Source: Mytilus californianus
Lineage: Eukaryota > Mollusca > Bivalvia > Mytilida > Mytilidae
Assembly (NCBI RefSeq): GCF_021869535.1
Contig: NW_026262593.1
Coordinates: 55,417,318-55,481,317, forward strand
Reading direction: 5' to 3'
Length of the DNA stretch: 64,000 nucleotides
Below, piece after piece: positions 60,115-64,000 of this stretch. A model generated the notes under the pieces. The model was not told the origin of the DNA and made no database searches. It worked only from the letters and a program-made list of their open reading frames with translations. The stretch's first letter is position 1. Every line of letters starts with the position of its first letter. Made by a program: the position numbers and the translations under genes.

Positions 60115-60610
60115 AGGTCAAAATACACAGCTATATCTGACAACATATATCATATACTACGTATACGACCAGTAGAAGAAATATGGGGTCTCCATTTATC
60201 GTGATTGATAATTGGTGTCTTTTGTTCTTAGTATTCTTTGTTTGCTATTTCTTTGACGTTTGCTGAACTTTTCCCTTTATTCAGTTTTACTATACAGTAT
60301 GTCCCATGTGTAGTGTGGATCCAATAGAATATATCACTATGCTTGAAGTGTACACTTTCATGGGTTTGTAATTACATGATCAACACGACGGGTGCCACAT
60401 GTGGAACAGCATCTGCTTACCCTTCCGGAGCACCTGAGATCACCCCCAGTTTTTGGTGGGGTTTGTGTTGCTCAGTCTTTTGTATTCTATGTTGTGTTTT
60501 GTATGCTGTTGTTGGTCTTTTTTCTGTTTTTGCCATGGCGTTGTCAATTAATTTCCACTTATGAGTTTGAATGTCCCTATGGTATCTTTCGCTTCTCTTT
60601 TCCACCTGCT
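60115..60610 (+). repeat. Penelope-type 3' tail, direct-repeat copy 2
   Basis: CAGGTCAAAATACACAGCTA ... ACTATACAGTATGTCCCATG ... GGATCCAATAGAATATATCA ... CTTCCGGAGCACCTGAGATC ... GGTATCTTTCGC. Frames on both strands (60343-60682) are translations of this tail. Unassigned AT-rich DNA follows to 61100. Confidence 0.7.
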
Positions 60611-61108
60611 CTTGATATAGATCGTGTCCCGCTCCAAAAATCAATTTCAACATTATTTGTTCCCTTTAAGGGATTAACATAGTTTATTTGATAGTCGGGA
60701 TATTGTGTTCCGTACATGGAAGAAAGAAATTTGAACAAAATTTTACACGAGCATCTGTATTCGAAGATTTATGGACGTTCAAATGTTTGTGAACATCCTC
60801 ATGATAGTAATTTTATAAATTCTTCCGGAAAGCATTTTTTGTTTGTACCTTCTGAAAAAAATCCAGCAACGTTTTCTTTATGTGGCGTTAACATTATTCT
60901 CAAGTCTAAGATTAAAAATTTTAGGACGCTCGTTCTATTGCAGTAAACCACTCAAACAATGTCTGAACGAAAAGCTGCTATTTGCCACCAAAATGTTCCA
61001 TCTATGGGTTAGCTTCATAGATTCAACAAAGATCCCCTGTTACATCTATATCAAATAAGTTCGCACTGAACTATGGCATGGTATTGGTTGCAAAAATTTG
61101 ATATTTTT

Positions 61109-61710
61109 CATTTAAATGCAATATCTTTTATTTAATTGGTATATTTCTTCATTTAAATGCAATATTTTTTATTCAATTGGTATATTTCTTCATTTAAATG
61201 CAATATTGTTTTATTTGAATGGTATATTTTTTCATTTAAATGCAATATTTTTTATTCAAATGGTATAATTTGTCATTCAAATGCAATATTTTTTATTCAA
61301 TTGGTATAATTTATCATTCAATTGCAATATTTTTTTATTCAATTGGTATAACTTGTCATTTAAATGCAATATTTTTTATTCAATTGGTATATTTCTTCAT
61401 TTAAATGCTATATTTTTTTTATTTGAATGGTACATTTTTTCATTTAAATGCAATATTTTATATTTAAATGGTATAATTTGTCATTCAAATGCAATATTTT
61501 TTATTCAAATGGTATAATTTGTCATTCAAATGCAATATTTTTTATTGAATTGGTATATTTCTTCATTTAAATGCAATATTTTTTTATTTGAATGGTATAT
61601 TTTTTCATTTAAATGCAATATTTTTTTATTTAAATGGTATAATTTGTCATTCAAATGCAATATTTTTTATTCAATTGGTATAGTAGTTTTTTTTATTTAT
61701 ATGCAATAAT
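61109..61710 (+). repeat. 41-bp minisatellite, 14 copies
   Basis: Units begin CATTTAAATGCAATATTTTT and continue TATTCAATTGGTATA plus ATTTSTT-like sequence. Unit starts are at about 61109, 61150, 61191, 61233, 61274, 61315, 61357, 61398, 61441, 61482, 61523, 61564, 61606 and 61649, with a degenerate last unit. Spacing is 41-43 bp. Each unit contains the palindromes ATTTAAAT or ATTCAAAT and CAATTG or CAAATTG-type cores. The frame at 61281-61517 is a shadow. Confidence 0.9.
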
Positions 61711-61719
61711 TGCATTATG

Positions 61720-63416
61720 GGAAATTCTTTGACGTCTTAAGGTCAAATTTGCAACAACGTTTCTGATTGGTCGGTAATTGTTTGGATTTCCCCTTTCTTT
61801 CTTTCTAAACACGAGTGACCAAGAATTAAAACAACGCGTCGGAATATCGCCCCTCTAACTAAATTTGGCGTTCGTGCGAGTTCGTGCACTGGCTGTAAAT
61901 GCCAATAATGGCCACGTCGAGCGCTATATCATTTTTTCTTTTCTTGATCCTCAGAGACGTTGCAGGAAGGCAAACATAAAAAAGAGTAAAAAGCCTTCCA
62001 GAACGTTATAATTATTTGGACTAAGCCCCATCTTTTTTGCTTCATGTAGAAAAAAAAATCACCTAATTACGACAGTAGAACCAGAGACCCACAAGAAGAG
62101 ACCTAAGCTGTGATACTCCGGAACTAATTCTTTAATAAAGACAATTCGGGATAAATTGGAACCAGTTACTAACCCATGTTACAACAATAGTCCTATGACA
62201 TAGGACGTACACTGTATAAGGCGTGAACTTCACATTTTGGACTATCTATAATATGTGCTCTCATGTCTTATGCTGCAAATCATTTTACATTTAGGATTCG
62301 TTGCTGAGCTTTTTTTTACTGTTCACATCTCCGAATCCCTTAAATAGAATTTGTTTTTCAAGCCCCACAGTAGTTCAATAATTAATATACCTATGTCTTT
62401 GCATAAATAAGTATGCAGGGCATATTTCAAAACATATTTTTTCTTCAGGACTTTTAAACGATTTACCTTTCAATACTGCATTGGGAGGGGGAGGGGGGGA
62501 TACAAGTTTATTTTGTGACACAGTATATAATATAATTAGATACAAATCTCTAATGATTTGTATCCAACAAATTATAGGATTGTACGTCTAGCGTCTAGAC
62601 CCGTACAAAATGTATAATATTATAAGATACATTTAACAGGGGCGGATCCAAAACCTCGGTGTCTAGGGGAGTGGGAGGGGTCAGATTAAGATATTTGTAT
62701 AGAGATGTATATATGCGATATTTGCAGTAATGGTTAATGTGTGTGTGTGTGTGAAGGGAGGGGATTCAGATTAAAGATAGTTTCTATAATTCTATATCTT
62801 TTAGTTTTTACCATTTCACTCTATTCTTTATCCTTTGATCTCTATGATATTTGTGCTAAACATGCGTGAAATATTTGTTACTGGGCATTTGACAACCAAA
62901 AAACAATCGACGCATTCTTTATATTTCATCATTTCTTTATTATGTTATCTATAGGTTTGGTCCCGCCCCATATCCATTTTTTGCACATTATTCTCTCTAT
63001 GTAAACCCAATTCCTGTCCTGATAAATGGTGACTCATGCAAAGCATCAAATGTGGTTATTAAAACAAGAAACATATTCATATTATAATAATTTACTGTAT
63101 GCTTGGACTTATAGATAGATGTCATTAGTCCCAGATCATGTAATAAAGTAGGTCTTATAAAAATACAATAGCATTTTAATGATGATCATATATATGTATA
63201 TATATTTAACAATGCCAATTTTTGGGAAACTTGAAAGGGTTGGGGCAAGGCGTTTTTAAAACATATTAATGGGGCGCCATTTTTTGTTCTTCGGTAGTGA
63301 GCCAGAAGAAGTCCATTTCTTTTTTTTTTCTTTTTTTGCATTGGGAAGATCTTCTGGCTCTCTTCCACCTCTTCTTTTTTGATAGGTTGTTTAGACGGCA
63401 GAGGCACATAACAAAC
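61720..63416. other. no supported gene; a few simple repeats
   Basis: Contains a perfect 10-bp stem hairpin (GATACAAATC ... GATTTGTATC, 62541-62566), a repeat end GGGGCGGATCC at about 62640 and a (TG)n run near 62740. A relatively G/C-richer patch at 61730-62130 has no frame of interest. Confidence 0.5.
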
Positions 63417-63500
63417 ATGGCGTCGTTTAGTCTAAATAACATTAATAAATTTATGAATTCAGATATATTAGAATGTGAGCTATGTTATAAACGTTTTATG
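63417..63500 (+). CDS. possible first exon of a RING-type protein
   Basis: ATG in a good context (AACATGGCG) opens 28 codons, MASFSLNNINKFMNSDILEC then ELCYKRFM, reaching a possible donor GTATGA in phase 0. LECELCYKRF resembles the first Cys-x2-Cys of a TRIM-type RING finger (LECPICL..F), and an N-terminal helix before it is usual. No continuation with the remaining zinc ligands was found before the window ends. RING domains are often encoded in one exon, so this could also be chance. Confidence 0.35.
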
Positions 63501-63954
63501 GTATGAAAGCCTTAGTAAGACATCCCTGTAGGACGATAAGCTGGATAAATATAAGAACTATACGGACAATAACAGTTAAGGGACGATTATTTGATATTCT
63601 AGGTAAGGGATTTAGATTGATTGGTGTTTAGCGCTACTTTCAACATTATTGGGCTATTCCGTAGTGGTCAGTTTAAATTTATAGATAAAGGATGGGGAAG
63701 GGAAGAGAGGGCATTATTATTCATTTTAATCTGTCGCTAATCGTGCCTATTTTTCAGCTCTTACTATACTCATATATATGAAATCCTTCTGTCCCCCACC
63801 TCAACAAATAAATAAATATCAAATGGTTTTCCTCTTATTTAACACAAGTTTAAATTGATTGATTATTTTGTTGCTAATTGTTAACGCCCAGTGACAAATA
63901 TTTCATGCTTGTTCAGGAAAACACGAGTTTAGAAGTCAGGTATATAATATAAAA

Positions 63955-64000
63955 ATGAAGAGATGGGATATGATTGCTAATAAGTCAACTATCCACCGGA
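63955..64000 (+). repeat. SINE-like repeat, family B, cut by the window end
   Basis: AGAGATGGGATATGATTGCT then AATAAGTCAACTATCCACC is the head of family B as at 43080-43125. Confidence 0.6.

Noticed and set aside
60343-60682. Overlapping frames on both strands, some Cys- and Phe-rich
   Set aside because: They translate the Penelope-type 3' tail, which recurs at 35790 and 57010 with different frames.
61109-61710. CRISPR-like array
   Set aside because: Units are contiguous with no unique spacers and the genome is eukaryotic; it is a minisatellite.

Overview
This is an AT-rich, intron- and repeat-dense animal genomic window. The coding evidence comes from short split exons with GT-AG borders, and no ORF exceeds about 320 codons. 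The dispersed repeats are of kinds I associate with bivalve molluscs: Penelope-type RT fragments with a YIDD box, a pearl/mg-like element with three ~160-bp core repeats and a (GGAC)n tract, and short elements ending in CTGTGGATT. A mussel (Mytilus-like) source is the best inference, but nothing here proves the species.

Layout. At 3.3-6.7 kb, on the minus strand, a three-exon gene for a divergent dynein light chain (LC8/DYNLL type) can be assembled. From 7.4 to 9.2 kb there is a LINE relic, a SINE-like copy and the pearl-like element. From about 9.7 to 15.5 kb lies a very large inverted repeat with arms over 2 kb and a loop of about 0.77 kb. Candidate 5' exons of a plus-strand gene occur at 19.07, 19.25 and 21.74 kb, and an alternative 3' exon encoding a hydrophobic tail is at 22.89 kb.

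The main gene is on the plus strand, 31.2-58.7 kb. It has a large exon with a HEPN domain (R-x4-H motif, cysteine clusters), four confident middle exons plus one probable duplicated microexon, and a 938-nt terminal exon encoding an NHL/TRIM-type beta-propeller. Every splice phase from 31.2 kb to the stop is compatible, giving about 733 residues for this part. The introns hold a TTAA-flanked MITE, a 3-kb inverted duplication carrying two tail-to-tail decayed copies of a repeat-borne gene, a decayed DIRS-type tyrosine-recombinase retrotransposon, and Penelope-type fragments mostly in the same orientation as the gene. Two of the gene's exons have decayed or extra copies nearby.

The right end holds a 41-bp minisatellite (61.1-61.7 kb), unassigned DNA, and a possible first exon of a RING-type protein at 63.4 kb. 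No rRNA, tRNA, CRISPR or bacterial-type operon was seen. All exon structures are read from splice signals and phase and have no transcript support.
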